In this document: piece after piece, positions 21,181-32,767 of the stretch
Layout: the number at the start of each line of letters is the position of its first letter
How positions within the stretch are numbered: position 1 is the stretch's first letter
Source of the DNA: Rhizomys pruinosus
Taxonomy: Eukaryota; Chordata; Mammalia; Rodentia; Spalacidae
NCBI GenBank assembly: GCA_009823505.1
Contig: VZQC01008856.1
Location: 1,348,517-1,412,516 of the forward strand
Direction: 5' to 3'
Length of the DNA stretch: 64,000 bases
Made by a program: the position numbers and the translations under genes
The notes under the pieces: model-generated
What the model saw: the letters and a program-made list of their open reading frames with translations, nothing else
Told to the model about the DNA's origin: nothing
Database searches by the model: none

Positions 21181-23555
21181 GCTCCATTCAAGCGTACAGT
21201 GCACATTTAGCGATGGAATTATTGTGCCTGCAAGAAGGCTCCATCCAAAGGGTCTCAGATACGTAGATAGTAACTATGTGAGAGACTCCATTCCAGGTAA
21301 GCTGACCATATGACTAAGGAAACTTGTGTGAGGAACACTCAAGTCCCCGGTCTCGGTCGACGATTGTGCTTAAATATTTATGTGATGAGACTCCATTCAG
21401 AAGCCAGCTGCACGCGCATCGGGACGTATGACGATTTTGTAAGCTTTCTATCTCACGGGAATTCACTGCGAGGAGCGCAATTGTGTATTTATGTTTCGGT
21501 CTTCCATACCATGCTAGATTGACTATACGGTTATTTCTATCTTTTATGCGCTTCTATTCCAGTCTGTTGCTATTCGATAGCGTTCAAACTCTATGCGTTT
21601 GTTTGGGCCTATCTGCTAGGCAGTTGACCTGATTGTAAGGTATTTGTGTGAGGTGGCTCCTATCCAGGTTCAGTGTTTGAGTGCCATATTGTAGGAGTTC
21701 CATGGTTGAGGCTCATCCGTCAGTGACCATGCGGTAGAAAAAGCGAGATGGGCTTCCATGTCCAGGTCATGACCGCGTCGTAGGATATTGGTGGGCTCCA
21801 TACTCAGCACGTACTTCCGTGTGGAACGACTGTGTCTTGTGGGCTCATCCAGTCAGGACCTGTGTAAGGAAACTATGTGTGAGGCCCTCCCTCACAAGCA
21901 TGACGTGTAGGTAGGTACGTGGTAGGTGCTCCATCCTAGTGTGTGACCTAGGTAGGAACTGTGGATAGGGCCGAATCTAGGTCATGTGCTCTGTTGTAGA
22001 CTTCAATGAATGGACGCGACTCCATATCAGTACGACCGTTCGAACACATGCTCGGGGAATAGCAGGTCGCACTGGATCGGCTGAGTGGTACCGTGTAATA
22101 ACGGCTATAGGAGATGTGGATCTCTCACCAGTCAGTGACCGTGAGTAGTAGCTATGTGTGAGGCCATCGAAGGCCATGAACCATCGATAGGAACTATGTG
22201 ATGGCACGGCTGCCATCCAGTCAGTCGATCACTAGCAACTAGGTATGAGGGCTCCATTCTCAGAGTTCAGTGACCGGAGTGTAGTAAACCTAGGTGAAGG
22301 ACTCCATCCAGATGAGTGACCGTGTAGGACTATTGGAGATCCATCCGGGCAGTGACATGGGAAGCACGATGTGAACTCATTCAGGCCAGTGATCCATGTA
22401 AGGGTAAGTGTTGGTGAGTGGTTCACACCAGTCAGTGACCATTCCAAGGAAGTTATGTGTAAGACGACTCAGTGCCAGTACAGCACGGTCATGCAGCGTG
22501 TACGAGAACTATGTATGAGCGCTCCATCCACAGTGATCACAATTGTGATAAGTAATTTGAGGCCTCCATCGAGTTCCAGATTGACAGGTAAACATGTTGT
22601 TGTGAGGGTCATCAGCAGTTGACATGTAGGAAGAGCGTGAGGACCTCCAGATTAGTGAGCCAATGTCGGAAGAGTTGCGGCGCTCCATCCCAGGTCGTGA
22701 CCATGTAGGGAACCAGTTTGGCATCCAGTCAGTGACCATGTAGGAGACCATGTGAGGCTCCCTTCAGGTCAAGTGACCATGTAGAATGTAGGTCCATCAG
22801 CCAGGTCAGTGCACCGTGTGGACTATGTGTGAGGTCCATCCAGCAGTGACCGGTGAAGAATCTAGGTGGGCTCCATACAGGCAGTGACCGTGTGGAACTA
22901 GTTGGGGTCCTAGTCAGTATACCGGTAGGACTATGTGTGAGCCCATCAGTCAGTGACCGTTAGGAACTATTTGAGGGCTACACAGCGCAGTGACCCGGTA
23001 GGCACATGTGTGAGGCTCATCAAGTCAGCTGACGTGGTGTAAGAACTATGTGTGGAGGCTCTTCCGTCTATCAGTGACCGTGCGTAGAGGACAGCTCAGT
23101 GTGAAGGTCTTCCATCTCAGTCAGATGTGCCCGTAGTAGAGCTATGTGTGGTAAGCTCTCCAGTGAAGTGACCAGCGTTTAGCATTGTGAGGCTCCATCA
23201 GTCAGTGGACATCGTAGGAAGACTTATGTGTGAGGGCTCCATCCCATCTATGACCATGTGGAGACTATGTGTGAGCTACATCCGTCAGTGACCACAGTAG
23301 GGCATATGTGTGAGGCTCTTCAGCCAGTGACACAGGACTATGTGAGCTCCTCGGCAGGCTGGAGTCAGTTTTGTCCGATTAGGGAGACTCAGTCGTGAGG
23401 ACCTACCATCACAGGAGAGAGCCTTATGGTACGGATACATAGTCGAGGGCCTGCCAAACTCAGGTCGTGACGTCGTGAACATGTGGAGGGCTCCACAAGG
23501 TCATGACCGTGTGGAATCATGTGTAGAGGATGGATCCGACCAGTGTGCAGTGACT
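21181..23555 (-). repeat. Noisy long copy of the 42-bp minisatellite
   Basis: About 2.4 kb of degraded units is present, with cores such as ctccatcca, cagtgacc, tgtaggaacta and tgtgtgagg recurring roughly every 40 bases but broken by random short indels. If each is one 42-bp unit, the array has several dozen. The disorder resembles sequencing error more than natural divergence, because every unit differs by indels. Confidence 0.8.
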
Positions 23556-24990
23556 GTTCTAATGTGTTCCATTGCCGTGACAAAACGCTCTGACCGAGCT
23601 GAGCAACTTGGGGAGGGAAGGGTGTATTCAGCTTACATCTCTGGTTCACAGTTGAATAATCAGCGAAGCAGAAGAATCAGGCAGGAAACTGGAGCATGAG
23701 CTGACGCGAACAGGCATCACTTAGGGGAATGCTGTTCACTGGGTTGTTCTCCTGGCTCATGCCAGCCTGCTTTCTTATACTGTCACATGGGCAACAAAAC
23801 AATCAAGACAATACAATCGACAATGATCTGGTCAGAGCGTCAATCATGAGTAATATTCCCAGAGGTCCTCAACGCCCAGTGTTAAGTTGACACCTAAAGC
23901 TTATCTAGCAAAATGACTCCCGTTTCAACTGGAACACAAAACGATCACACTATGAAACACCACCTTTCCACTCTTATCCAAAATATGAGTTAACATGATC
24001 ATAACTCAAGCGACGACAACCATCAAACAGCCTCACAGTCATTCAAATTGTAAAACACTAAAATAGTGCTATTCAGAATCCCTAATGGTCCCGATGAGCA
24101 AATCCAAACAATACGTGTCGTGACTTGTCAAGAAGAATCAGGCAGCTCTCAATACAAACTAAGGTACAGCAATAGCTCAATGGCTGGAACATGATCACTC
24201 ACGTGACTTCTGGGGCGTCCAAAAGGCTCGGCAGCTCCCTCTCCGACCTGCTGCTGCGTGGCATCTCGCAGGCCAGGCGCACTCCATTCTACATCTCCTA
24301 CTGTGCTCTGGTGTGACGTCCCAGGTCCCGGCAATTCAAAGGGGTGTCTGATAACAGAGGCAGGCACCTTCACAATGTCGTCTTCTGGCCTCTCGCTTTG
24401 CCAGCTCAGCTACTCTCTATGACGCTCCGGGTCTTCACATGCACCCGAGGTGCGCCTCTCCATCTGGTTCATTTTTCCTGATCCAGTGCAAGCTAGCTGC
24501 TCTCTGTGACCCTCAAATTTCAACAGAACTTAGGAACCTTACGACGTAGGAAGTCCTGCTCTTCGCTCGGAGCATGGAGCTTCAGGGCTTTCTGTGGTCT
24601 GCTTATCCGATGACTTGCTTGAGAATTTCCCAGAAGATTCACATCATGATTGCTGGTCTCATGTGACTTACATCTGAATTTTCACCCAGCACTAGCAATC
24701 AATTGCAGTAGGGACAAAGGGTTCACTTCAGTTCTGGTCTCTAATTCGAAGTACGCTGATCAGCCAGCTGACCAAGAAGCCAGAGAATTACGACAATCCG
24801 ATGACTTCTTGCTTTCCTTTGAAACTTCACAAGTCAGTCCTTCATCTTCTACAACTCTTTCACCATAATTGTTCCAAGTGCCACAGCAATGATCTTTAGG
24901 AATTCAATGACCTTCCCAGCAAAAAGTTCCAAACACCTCCACAAACCTTCCCCAAAACAACAAGGTCAAGTCTGTCACAGAATACCCTAC
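23556..24990 (+). repeat. Noisy rodent interspersed repeat (LTR-like) and unassigned DNA
   Basis: Sequence near 23,565 (cattgccgtgacaaaacgct, then gggagggaagggtgtattca, then cagcctgctttcttatac) is a degraded member of the family also at 13,590 and 24,991. The part 24,150-24,960 looks like another diverged interspersed element that I cannot name. Frequent indels suggest unpolished sequence. Confidence 0.5.
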
Positions 24991-25480
24991 TTCTGGTACC
25001 GCAATGTTCTTGCTGTCTGTCTTCCATAACTGCCAGTGACAAAACACTTGAATGAAACTAACTTGGGAGGAAAGGGTTTTTATTCATCTTACATCTCCAA
25101 GTCACAGAGCATCACTGAGGGAAGTCAATGTAGGAACTCAGGGCAGGAACCTAGAGGCGGGAACTGAAGCACAAGCCATGGGGATATGCTGTCCCCGGCT
25201 GCTTTCTGGCTTGCTCTCTGGCTCAGCCCAGCCTGCTCCTTATACTGTCACTGCTCAACAATCAGACAACACTCCACAATGTGACAGGCAATCCCAGGCT
25301 GCAAATTCCCCAATTGGGAGCCTCAACCAGTGTGCCAGTGCCACTAAAGCTATCAGCACGAGTGACCGTAGCACATGTTGGGCTCATCCAGTATTCCTCC
25401 TTGACTTGTACCATATGCATCCTTGCCTTGATCTTGCCTTTGTCACTTCTGGGAAAGCCACGTCAGGGATCTAAATCGAG
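24991..25480 (+). repeat. Rodent interspersed repeat (LTR-like), cleaner copy
   Basis: The segment aaaacacttgaatgaaacta, ttgggaggaaagggtttttat, gaggcgggaactgaagcaca and cagcctgctccttatactgt is a second, better preserved member of the 23,556 family in the same orientation. The noisy block ends around its right edge. Confidence 0.55.
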
Positions 25481-25870
25481 CCACGTCTGCTGAGGTATGT
25501 CCCTTACCAAATCAAGCCAAACTGTGCCCACTTCGAACTCAGAAGAGCAGCGGGAAAATGGTGGAGACATTGAGCGATCCTTTGAGTAGTGTTGGTTTCT
25601 CCTATACGTGAAATTTTTTTCTCCTTGCAAGAAAGGCAGTGTAGCTTTGTGTACTGTCCTGTTTTTAATTCTATGGCTAGAATAACTTTGAAAGATTTGA
25701 TGTTCCTCTATTCTTCTTGGCGATTCTTTGGCTATCTGGAGTCTTTGTGCTCCACTTAAGATTGTCTCTACTACGAAAAAAAATGTCATTTGAGGGAAGA
25801 AGAAACTTTATAAAATTATTTCTTAGAGTTTTTGCTGTAGCTCAGAGTTAAAATGCTTAGCACCTGTGAG
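25481..25870. other. Unassigned non-coding DNA
   Basis: Ordinary CpG-poor, T-rich sequence returns here. It may hold an old L1 or LTR remnant (ggctatctggagtctttgtg). An ID-like trace, gctgtagctcagagttaaaatgc, lies at about 25,832-25,855. Confidence 0.4.
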
Positions 25871-25888
25871 ACCTAAGCCCAGTTTCTT

Positions 25889-26141
25889 TTTTTTTTTATT
25901 TTTTTTAAATTTTATTTATTTCTGTATGTGTGTGAATGTACTGTCTGCATGCAAGTCTGTGCACCCGTGTCGTGCAATGCCGCGGAGGTCAGAAGAGGGT
26001 CTCGGATTCCCCTGGAACTGGAGCTCTCCTGGAATTAGAATTTCAGATGGATCTCGGCCGCCATGTGGGTGCTGGGGATCGAACCCGGGTCCTCTGCAAG
26101 AGCGGTCGGTGCTCTTACCACTAGGCCATCTCTCCAGCCCC
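25889..26141 (-). repeat. B2 SINE, 17-bp-duplication subfamily, nested
   Basis: The reverse B2 has duplicated 17-mers (ggagctctcctggaattaga region) and an intact tRNA-like head. It sits in the tail region of an older B2 that follows it. Confidence 0.92.
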
Positions 26142-26393
26142 TTTTTTAATTTTTAAAAAACATCTCAATCCTTACTCTTATTATTTATTTTCATATGTGT
26201 ATGAATGTACTGTCTGCATGCAGGTTTGTGCACCCGTGTCGTGCAGTGCTGCGGAGGTCAGAAGAGGGTGTCGGATTCCCCTGGAACTGGAGTTAAAGAT
26301 GGTTCTCATCTGCCATGTGGATGCTGGGGATCGAACCGGGTCCTCTGCAAGAGCAGTCGGTGCTCTTAACTGCTAGGCCATCTCTCCAGCCCC
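26142..26393 (-). repeat. B2 SINE, single-17-mer subfamily
   Basis: The reverse B2 ends at tctccagccc. The pair of B2s is bracketed by cctaagcccagtttct (about 25,872) and cctaagtccagtttct (about 26,394). The outer element inserted first. Confidence 0.92.
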
Positions 26394-26430
26394 CCTAAGT
26401 CCAGTTTCTAGCATTAAAAACCAACTGACT

Positions 26431-26582
26431 GGATGGGCGTGGTGGTTCATGCCTTTAATCCCAGCACTCAGGATGCAGAGGCAGGCAGATCTCCTGAGTT
26501 CAAGAACAGCCTGGTATACATAGTGAGTTCCAGGACAGCTGGGGCTACAGGGAGACCCTGTCTCAAAAAGACAAAAACAACC
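26431..26582 (+). repeat. B1 SINE
   Basis: The forward B1 runs from gatgggcgtggtggttcatg to a short CAAAAACAAC tail. Confidence 0.93.
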
Positions 26583-26819
26583 CAGCTGATTAAACCTTTT
26601 AAAACTTGCCTACTTTTAAAAAATATATATATATCTAGTTTCTGAATCCTACTTTTCATTTTAACTCTGTAAGCCACCTCAAATTTTAAAAAGAAATAGC
26701 TAATGTATGAAACTAGTTTAGTTAATAAGAAAAAGTGATAGCCTAAAAGTTCACTTTAGATTTTTTATGACTCAAATATTAAACTAGAAATTATAATTAA
26801 TCAGTATTACTATTTCTTT

Positions 26820-26981
26820 TGGTGTGTGCATGCACATGTGCATGTGTGCTTGTGTATGGAGGTCAGAGGACAACTTGGCAGAGTCATTTCTCTCCTTCCA
26901 CCTCTACATGGGCTCTGGGTTTTAAACTCAGGTGTCAGACTTGGCAAGTATTTTTGCCCACTGAGCCATCTCTCCAGCCCC
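26820..26981 (-). repeat. B3 SINE
   Basis: The segment gtatggaggtcagaggacaa, then a cttccacctctacatgggctc-type stretch, then cactgagccatctctccagc is the reverse B3 pattern. A GTGCATG run lies at its left edge. Confidence 0.8.
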
Positions 26982-26989
26982 AGTATTGT

Positions 26990-27127
26990 TTGTTTTGTTT
27001 CGAAAGAGATTCTTCCTGTGCCTGGAGCTTGCTTACATAGGGGGGCCTCAATTTCACAGAAATCTGCCTGCTTCTGCCTCCGCTTCCCAAGTGCTGAGAT
27101 TAAAGGCTTGCACCATCCCGCTCAGCT
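26990..27127 (-). repeat. B1-like SINE, old
   Basis: The reverse B1 relative ends gagattaaaggcttgcacca and has a small duplication, cctccgcttccc. Confidence 0.75.
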
Positions 27128-27153
27128 TGGTGCTTCTTTAAAAACTCACTTTA

Positions 27154-27369
27154 GGGGGTAGAGAGATGAATCAGTGGTTGAGAGCACTGGCTGCTCTTCA
27201 GAGGATCCAGGTTCAGTTCTCAACACCCACCAGGTGGCTAAAACGTCTATAACTCCAGAGCCAGGGAATCTGATTCTATCTTCTGTCATGTGGTGGCATT
27301 GGCATTGCATGCTCAGGTCCATTTACATACATGCAGGCAAAACACTCATACACATAAAAAAATTTTTAA
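27154..27369 (+). repeat. B2 SINE, older subfamily
   Basis: The forward B2 runs from gggggtagagagatgaatca to cacataaaaaaatttttaag. A short ID-like remnant (agcactggcctagcatgtat) lies at about 27,453-27,472. Confidence 0.87.
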
Positions 27370-27654
27370 GCTTCATTTTAGAGAGAAATTGAAACAAATT
27401 CAATGCATGCTAAAACACTAGGGCATGCCTCCCCTCTCATCTCCTAAGTAGAAGCACTGGCCTAGCATGTATGAGATCCCGGACCATCTCTAGCCCAGAG
27501 TTAAAAAGAAAGCTTAAGGTAAAGTAAGGTTTGCCTTTGGACTATAAAGACCTCTATAAATATTCCCATTGCCATAGTATATCCAGTGAGAAAGTCTACA
27601 AGATCATCCCAGTTGCTTCCTAGAATCAGGACAGTTTCCTTTTGGACTTTTAAA

Positions 27655-27868
27655 TATTTTTTATTTATTTTATGTGTATGAGTGTATTACGTGCATGTAT
27701 GTAAGTGTACCCATGCTGTCTAGTGCTCACAGAGGTCAGAAGAGGGTGTCAGATCCCCTGGAAGTAGAATTACAGTTGGTTGCTATTCACCATGTGGGTG
27801 CTAGGAACTGAACCCCAGTCCTCTGCAATAGCAGCCAGTACTCTTAACTGCTGAGCCTTCTTTCCACC
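27655..27868 (-). repeat. B2 SINE, older subfamily
   Basis: The reverse B2 ends ctgctgagccttctttccac. CpGs have decayed. Confidence 0.87.
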
Positions 27869-28100
27869 TACTTCCTTTGGACTTTTGCTCCTGATGTGTT
27901 GGTCTAACCAACCTCTGCCAAAGACCAAACAAGGCAGGTGCATAATTGCACCACTGTTTTGAAGGCCTTGGCAGCTCCTAGTGCATTGGGAGTACTTCAG
28001 AGAAATTTGTTTTAAGGAGTCAGATAAACTTGGTGCCATTATCAGAGACATTTGCCAAACTGAAAACTGACTGAGAAGCTGAACAAGAAAGGTGAAGTTG

Positions 28101-28319
28101 TGGGGCTGGAGAGATGGCCTAGCGGTTAAGAGTGCCGACTGCTCTTGCAGAGGACCCGGGTTCGATCCCCAGCACCCACATGGCATCTGAAAACCATCTT
28201 TAACTCCAGTTCCAGGGGAATCCGACACCCTCTTCTGACCTCCGCGGCATTGCACGACACGGGTGCACAAACCTACATGCAGACAGTACATTCATACACA
28301 TACAAAAAAAAAAAAAAAA
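28101..28319 (+). repeat. B2 SINE, single-17-mer subfamily
   Basis: The forward B2 has intact A and B boxes. It is flanked by aaaggtgaagttg at about 28,089 and 28,317, so insertion was recent. Confidence 0.95.
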
Positions 28320-28479
28320 GGTGAAGTTGAGAAACTAGAGAGAGTTGTAGCACACACACACAGACCTGGAATTCACAAACTGAAGTTTGGGGTGACAGTC
28401 AGTCCAGCATTTAGTTGGAAACCACTCTCTCAGACCCACTTTTTGCCCTCACAGTAGGGTGAATATAAAAGTGATCCTG

Positions 28480-28735
28480 GGCTGGAGAGATGGCCTAGCG
28501 GTTAAGAGCGCTGACCGCTCTTACAGAGGACCCGGGTTCGATCCCCAGCACCCACATGGCGGCCGAGAACCGTCTGAAACTCCAATTCCAGGAGAACTCC
28601 AGTTCCAGGGGAATCCGACACCCTCTTCTGACCTCCGCGGCATTGCACGACACGGGTGCACAGACTTGCTTGTAGACAATACATTCATACACATACAGAA
28701 ATAAATAAAAAAATTAATAAAAAAATTAAAAAAAA
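28480..28735 (+). repeat. B2 SINE, young, 17-bp-duplication subfamily
   Basis: Full-length B2 with both 17-mers and an A/T-rich tail. The target duplication aaaagtgatcctg occurs at 28,467, 28,736 and 28,963. Confidence 0.96.
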
Positions 28736-28748
28736 AAAAGTGATCCTG

Positions 28749-28962
28749 TGGCCTGGCGTGGTGCCGCACACATTTAATGCCAGCACTTGGGAGGCAGAGG
28801 CAGGTGGGTCTCTGGGAGTTCAAGGCCAGCCTGGTTTACATAGTAAGTTCCAGGACCCTGGGGCTACAGGGAGACCCTGTCTCAAAAAGACTAAAAAATA
28901 AAATAAAATAAAATTAAATTAAATTAAATTAAATTAAAAAAAAAAAAAAAAAAAAAAGAAAC
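28749..28962 (+). repeat. B1 SINE with AAATT-rich tail
   Basis: The B1 is inserted exactly at the right target copy of the previous B2, and the third aaaagtgatcctg follows it. Its tail has expanded to AAAAT and AAATT repeats (28,898-28,936) plus a long A run. Confidence 0.95.
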
Positions 28963-29312
28963 AAAAGTGATCCTGCAACCTTTGGGTCAGCTGGAATAGA
29001 TTAGTGAGTCTAGTCACTCCTAGGCTTACCTGCCTGTCAGAGCAAAACTGCATCCTGTCTAGAGGAAGATAACAGTACCCAGAAGATCACATAGTCTACA
29101 AAGTTTCCACTGGAAGACCATCAATCAGCCAAATACTAGGTGTATAAGATACTCATCAAAAGTAAAGATAGGCATTAAAGTCACTTACTAGAGAACCAGA
29201 TATAGATTGTTTGTGGACCTCAAGGAAGTTTGATTAATATGGTCAGTGAGTTAAAATAACAGAGAATTTAGCAGAAAACTGGAAACTATGAAGAGTATTA
29301 AATAGAAATTCT

Positions 29313-29522
29313 AGGGGCTAGAGAGATGGGCCAGTGGTTAAGAGCACTGGCTACTCTTGCAGAGGACCCAGGTTCTGTTCCCAGCACCCACATTGCAGCC
29401 AACAACCATCTGCAACTCCAATTTCAGGGAATCCAGCACCCTCTTCTGACATCTCAGGCATTGCATGACATGGGTGCACTTACATGCATGTAGGCACCAC
29501 CTTCATACACATAAAAATGATA
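29313..29522 (+). repeat. B2 SINE, older subfamily
   Basis: The forward B2 runs from aggggctagagagatgggcc to acacataaaaatgataat. Confidence 0.9.
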
Positions 29523-29527
29523 ATATC

Positions 29528-29590
29528 TTCTGGTCTTTTTGAGACAGGGTCTCCCTGTAGCCCCAGCTGTCCTGGAACACTCTATGTAAA
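29528..29590 (-). repeat. B1 SINE fragment
   Basis: The 3' part of a reverse B1 (tggtctttttgagacagggt to cctggaacactctatgtaa) ends abruptly and is 5'-truncated. Confidence 0.85.
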
Positions 29591-29949
29591 TATTTCTACT
29601 TAGGTTACAGAATGGTTCTGTGAGTTGGAAGATAAAGTCATCACCTACTTGGTGTTCCACTGAACCAAGCAGAAGAGAGGATTGCTCTTCTCCCAGAGTA
29701 CTTAGTCCTAATGACTAAGGAGAAATTGGGGTGATGTGCAGTGGGGTAAAGGGGCTCTGTAACTTGTGACTTCTGGAGTGGCACTAAAGTAGTGAAAACC
29801 AAAGCACCGTTTGGGGAGGAGTTGTAAAGGCACAGCCAGCTGAGGCTCAAATCAAAGATCTAGGAAATTGGGCCAGGGTAGTGGAAGAGAAAGCCAGCTG
29901 CACCATCCATGGCCTGGGAAGAAGGCTTAACTTTCTTTCTCCATCCCTC
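29591..29949. other. Repeat-poor non-coding DNA
   Basis: No gene or repeat is recognised. Confidence 0.5.
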
Positions 29950-30078
29950 AGTTGTTTGTTTTGTTTTGTTGTTTTTTTTTTTTTTTTTGGTCTTTTTGAG
30001 ACTGGGTCTCCCTGTGGCCCCAGCTGGCCTCTGGCCTAGAACTCACAGCTATTTGCTTGCCTCTGCCTCCTAAGTGTA
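29950..30078 (-). repeat. B1 SINE, 5'-truncated
   Basis: The reverse B1 has TTTTG and poly-T at its tail, ends at cctcctaagtg, and carries an inner cctctggcct insertion. Confidence 0.88.
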
Positions 30079-31005
30079 GGCATATTTTATATGGATATTT
30101 TCATGCTTTATGTGCATACATTTAGAAGTCAGTTTATCTTTAGAGAACAGACTATTTAGTGAGATTGTGACTGAACTGTAATGTATAATTAATAAATGGC
30201 TCTTTATTTTGAAGGGACAGTGAGAGCTTTTTTTTTTTTTTTTTAAGGAAGACTTCTGCACATCATTGGGTGAAAACAGATTCTTTTGATGCTTTATGTG
30301 AGCTCAAATGCATGTACAAGTGTGTAGAAGCCAACAGCCAAAGGAGTAGACTGCCAATAGTTAGTCTAATTCTCAGACTGTAAATCTGAATTTGTCTATG
30401 CCCTGCTTTGATAGAGCTTGGATTGTGAACACTTCACTTTAGCTTGTTGGCTTCCTCTTGGGCCTTGGTAGAAGTCACTGGGAAGACAGTAAAAGGAGGA
30501 AAACAGGGACAAAGGGGACTTCCTTCCCAGCCTCCATCCAGTGTGCTTGCTTCTGGTGCAGCAGCTGCAGAGTGGTCTAGAGGAGTCTGGGGTGCTGACT
30601 CTGGCACTTAGGAGACACCCATGCATATACATCCCAGGAAGCCTTTGCCTACTTAGGCAAAGGAACTCCTCAGCCGGGTTCCTGTGTCACTGACTACTTG
30701 TGTGGCAGCTGTCTGCTCTATGGGAATGCACCCTGCTCAGCCCCACACAGAGGGACGCTCTTGGCAGCTCCTAGCCCTTTCCTGATCCACAAGCACACTT
30801 TCAGCCTATAGCTAATAAATATCTAGTCTTGCATTTGGCCCTTAAGTTTTTAGTTTTAGCTCTCTTAAAAATGTTTCCACTTTTAAATCTGACACTCTCA
30901 GAATGATGGATTAAGGGAGAAGAGTTTAGTGCAGGATAGAACCATTGATGGGTATCCTTGTTTGTTTAAAAAAGAAAAAAAGAAAAAAATGTTTCCGCTT
31001 TTTTG
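30079..31005. other. Repeat-poor non-coding DNA
   Basis: A poly-T run (about 30,227-30,244) and an A-rich run (about 30,966-30,989) are the only simple features. The 78-codon minus frame at 30,396-30,632 resembles nothing known to me. Confidence 0.5.
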
Positions 31006-31219
31006 TTTGATCGATTGATTTTATGTGTATGAGTGTTTTGCTTACATGTACATACGCATACCACATGTATGCTTGGTACCTGCAGAAGCTAGAGAGGGTA
31101 TAGAATCCCCTGGAATGGAAATTATAGGGTATGTGAACCTCCATGTCCATGCTGGGAACTGAACCTTGGGTCTTCTGCAAGAGTAGCAAGTGCTCTTAAC
31201 TGCTGAGCCATCTCTCCAG
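31006..31219 (-). repeat. B2 SINE, older subfamily
   Basis: The reverse B2 ends ctgctgagccatctctccag and has lost its CpGs. Confidence 0.87.
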
Positions 31220-31379
31220 AGAACCCCCTCCCCATCCACTTTTGAGTAGTTAACAAATCTTTGTATTACACCTACTCCATTCTAATTACTGGGATAGTCT
31301 CTGCTAAGACTCCCAGTTTGTATTTAGTCCTTAGCAGTGCCTTCTAAGTCTAAGCAGTTAAATGAGACAGGTATGTTAC

Positions 31380-31414
31380 TTTGTTGTCGTTGTCGTCGTC
31401 GTTGTTGTTGTTGC
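31380..31414. repeat. (GTT/GTC)n microsatellite
   Basis: Mixed GTT and GTC triplets run at about 31,382-31,414, and the TCG units keep their CpGs. Confidence 0.9.
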
Positions 31415-31700
31415 TATGTAACAAGTGACCACAAGCTTAGAGGTTAAAAAGCATGGCATGTTAGGTCACAGTCCTGCAGGCCAGAGCTGTAGCAGGCTGT
31501 GATGGGGTCTCTCCCACCCATAGCAGCTTAGGTAGAGATGATGGCCAGACTGTTTCCAGACGGAGCCTCTGTAGAAGATTCTACTAAATAAACTTTCTTT
31601 TTGCTAGCAAAATTCAGTTCCTTGAATTTGCAGGATTAAGCTCCTTGTGTCAGAAATGCTGCTCCCAACCCTACCTTCCTTTCCTCCATCTTCAGTCCAC
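31415..31700 (+). repeat. Possible old LTR fragment
   Basis: The sequence ctatgtaacaagtgaccacaag with the following aggttaaaaagcatggc resembles the mid-part of old mammalian MaLR-type LTRs. The match is from memory and weak. Confidence 0.35.
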
Positions 31701-32146
31701 AGCTGTGTTGGATTTTCCCCATACTTTGAACTTCTTCCTCTATCTCTTCTCTCAAAACCTAGACTTGAAGGGATTAAGTCAGGTCTCCCTGGATAATCTC
31801 CCCTATTTTAAGGTCAGCTAATTAGAAACTTGAATTGCAATAGCAAAATTCCTTCAAATTTACCTAGTTTGCTGTCTTAATATCTGGAAGAATGCATGTG
31901 TACCCAAAGGGCCAAGATCCTTGAAATGATAGTAGAATTGTCTCCTGCCACTCAAAATAGAAATAAGGAAGTGAAAAGATGATTATAATTCACATATTGA
32001 AAGCCCAGAAAAGACAGGGGGAAAAAAAAGTCAGCTGATTCTTAAGGAGTAACAAAAGTAGTAAATAGTAACTTTACAAAACACCTACTACCAGTAACCA
32101 TTTAGGCAGTGCATAGAATATCTGGTCTTATATCTAGAACAGATTA
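31701..32146. other. Repeat-poor non-coding DNA
   Basis: No gene or repeat is recognised. Confidence 0.5.
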
Positions 32147-32162
32147 AAATCATAAAACACGG

Positions 32163-32381
32163 GGGCTGGAGAGATGGCTCAGCGGTTAAGAGTGCCAACT
32201 GCTCTTGCAGAGGACCTGAGTTCGATTCCCAGAACCCACATGGCTGCTAAGAACAGTCTTTAACTCCAGTTCCAGGGGAATTCAACGCCCTCTTCTGACT
32301 TCTGTGACATTGCATGACACAGGTGCACCAACCTACATGCAGACAGTACACTCATACACATGAAAAATAATAAGTTAAAAA
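32163..32381 (+). repeat. B2 SINE, single-17-mer subfamily
   Basis: The forward B2 is flanked by aaatcataaaacac (32,147) and aaatcatgaaacac (about 32,382). Confidence 0.94.
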
Positions 32382-32479
32382 AAATCATGAAACACCAATA
32401 TCTAGAATTGAGGTTGGATATAGTTCCCTAGTCCATTGTGTGCTCAACATGTAAGGCCCTGGATTTTATTTTTTGTTTT

Positions 32480-32625
32480 GGTTTTTTGTCTTTTTGAGAC
32501 AGGGTCTCCCTTTAGTCTCAGCTGGCCTGGAGCTTGCTCTGTAGACCAGGCTGGCCTTGAATTCACAGAGATCCACCTGCCTCTCTCTGCCTCCCAAGTG
32601 CTGGGATTAAAGGCGTGCTGCCCCG
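32480..32625 (-). repeat. B1 SINE
   Basis: The reverse B1 has a small CTCT insertion in cctgcctctctctgcctccc and ends attaaaggcgtgctgcc. Confidence 0.92.
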
Positions 32626-32767
32626 GGTTTTATCACTAACACAAATAGCAAAATGACAATGTCACCAGAAATCGAAAGAAGTAAGTGGAGAGATGTTCAT
32701 TCATGTGAAAATTAAACCCTACAGAGCTTTCTGTTCATTTAGTGTTTAAAGAAATTCTGTTTTTGCC

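Noticed and set aside
25866..26156. Recurring proteins such as MYCLHASLCT or VLSACKSVHPCRAM across the window
   Set aside because: They are frames through the B2 body and recur wherever B2 occurs; similar [20 protein letters not shown] frames are B1.
27770..28291. 173-codon minus-strand frame
   Set aside because: Its ends are translated B2 elements; the middle part is unique but not recognisable.
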